Assembly: GCA_002385485.1 (NCBI GenBank)
Contig: DGDP01000118.1
Coordinates: 1 to 23,832 of the forward strand
From: Acetomicrobium sp. UBA3949
GTDB lineage: Bacteria > Synergistota > Synergistia > Synergistales > Acetomicrobiaceae
Length of the DNA stretch: 23,832 nucleotides
Direction: 5' to 3'
A program made the translations under genes and the position numbers. Shown in pieces: positions 23,283 through 23,832 of this stretch. Within the stretch, counting starts at the first letter, position 1. Every line of letters starts with the position of its first letter. Below the pieces are notes generated by a model that did not search any database, was not told where the DNA came from, and was given only the letters and a program-made list of their open reading frames with translations.

Positions 23283-23832
23283 GCCTGAAAAAAGCAAATC
23301 TTTTGCCAATGAGGGATGCGCAAAGCCCAAGCGCTTCATCGTAATGGGCAAGGGCGGAACGGGAAAGACCACGATCTCTTCCGCATTGGCACGCGCTCTT
23401 TCGTCGAAGGACAAAGGCGTCTTGGCCGTCTCTTTAGATCCTGCCCACAATTTAGGCGATGTCCTAGGGCGCTCATTGAGTAGCGAGCCTCAAAAGATTG
23501 ACGATCGCCTGACCGCCTTTGAATTGGAATTGGACGAGCAAGTACAACGCTTCGTCGAAGAAAAGTTGCGTCGGATGCGCCCCCTCTACGGCAATTTACA
23601 AATATTTAATGCGGACAAATTACTTGAGACCATCAAGCAATCTCCGGGCATGGAGGAATTTGCCGTCCTTGAAGCCATTAGGGAGATATCTACTTTTGCA
23701 GAAAAGTGCGATGTAGTGGTGCTTGATACCCCACCCACCGGCATGACCGTGAGAGTTTTGTCCCTTCCCGATATCACGCTTATTTGGATAGCTGAACTCA
23801 TGAAGTTGCGTTCTAAAATTTTGGACAGGCGC
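23242..23832 (+). CDS. ArsA/GET3-type ATPase, N-terminal part
   Basis: The frame stays open to the window end, giving the first 197 residues of a P-loop ATPase of the ArsA/GET3 (TRC40) group in the SIMIBI class. The deviant Walker A with its signature lysine is MGKGGTGKTTIS (Lys37, Lys42). The switch-like LDPAHNLGD begins near Asp66, and VVLDTPPTGMTVRVL near Asp162 is the Walker-B-type motif of the family. The ATG at 23242 gives a 34-residue leader rich in Lys and Ser before the P-loop; the ATG at 23344 would be too close to it. It overlaps the preceding small gene by 41 bases. Whether it drives arsenite export or membrane-protein targeting cannot be settled, since no ars gene is present and the C-terminus is missing. 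Confidence 0.85.
   Translation, partial: MTFLRKLLGSSGSRPEKSKSFANEGCAKPKRFIVMGKGGTGKTTISSALARALSSKDKGVLAVSLDPAHNLGDVLGRSLSSEPQKIDDRLTAFELELDEQVQRFVEEKLRRMRPLYGNLQIFNADKLLETIKQSPGMEEFAVLEAIREISTFAEKCDVVVLDTPPTGMTVRVLSLPDITLIWIAELMKLRSKILDRR

Overview
This is a compact bacterial chromosomal window of mid-range GC content. Intergenic gaps are short, the longest being about 200 bases, and many starts are GTG or TTG behind strong Shine-Dalgarno sequences. The gene set includes periplasmic glucan synthesis genes (opgG/opgH), which implies a diderm envelope. It also includes several peptide and amino-acid enzymes: M19 dipeptidase, P1-family aminopeptidase, asparaginase and a CstA-type carrier. This mix would suit an anaerobic amino-acid-fermenting diderm such as a Synergistota member, but that assignment is an inference from gene content. 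No RNA gene, CRISPR array, insertion sequence or phage gene was seen.

Layout. Bases 2-1033 hold the end of a YhaM-like HD exoribonuclease gene (+), converging with and overlapping mobA (-). Bases 1158-2763 hold an M19 dipeptidase (+) and a nitroreductase (-), which converge on a bidirectional terminator. Bases 2963-10684 are one co-directional block of five genes: opgG, opgH, an endonuclease/exonuclease/phosphatase-fold protein, a two-HKD cardiolipin synthase and a 14-TM MFS exporter. It reads as an envelope operon and ends in a strong hairpin. Bases 10799-11826 hold a small His-rich protein (-) and a divergent LUD-domain protein (+), followed by an 18-bp perfect hairpin. Bases 11952-13835 encode a PAS-GAF-PAS-HD-GYP signalling protein with its own extended -10 promoter. 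Bases 13889-19054 (all -) hold the P1 peptidase, an EamA transporter and the trkA-trkH potassium-uptake pair. Bases 19170-23832 (all +) hold asparaginase, an unrecognised winged-helix-like protein, the CstA carrier, a tiny hydrophobic protein, and the start of an ArsA/GET3-type ATPase that runs off the window.

Working together. OpgG and OpgH would make periplasmic beta-glucan, and the phospholipase-D-type and phosphodiesterase-fold neighbours could link this to phospholipid headgroup metabolism. TrkAH handles potassium, the other arm of osmotic adaptation. The peptidases, asparaginase and CstA fit peptide and amino-acid use. The most interesting unexplained items are the winged-helix-like protein in the asparaginase-CstA operon, the small protein overlapping the ArsA-type ATPase, the His-rich small protein, the Cys-rich GAF region of the HD-GYP protein, and two hairpins without U-tracts.
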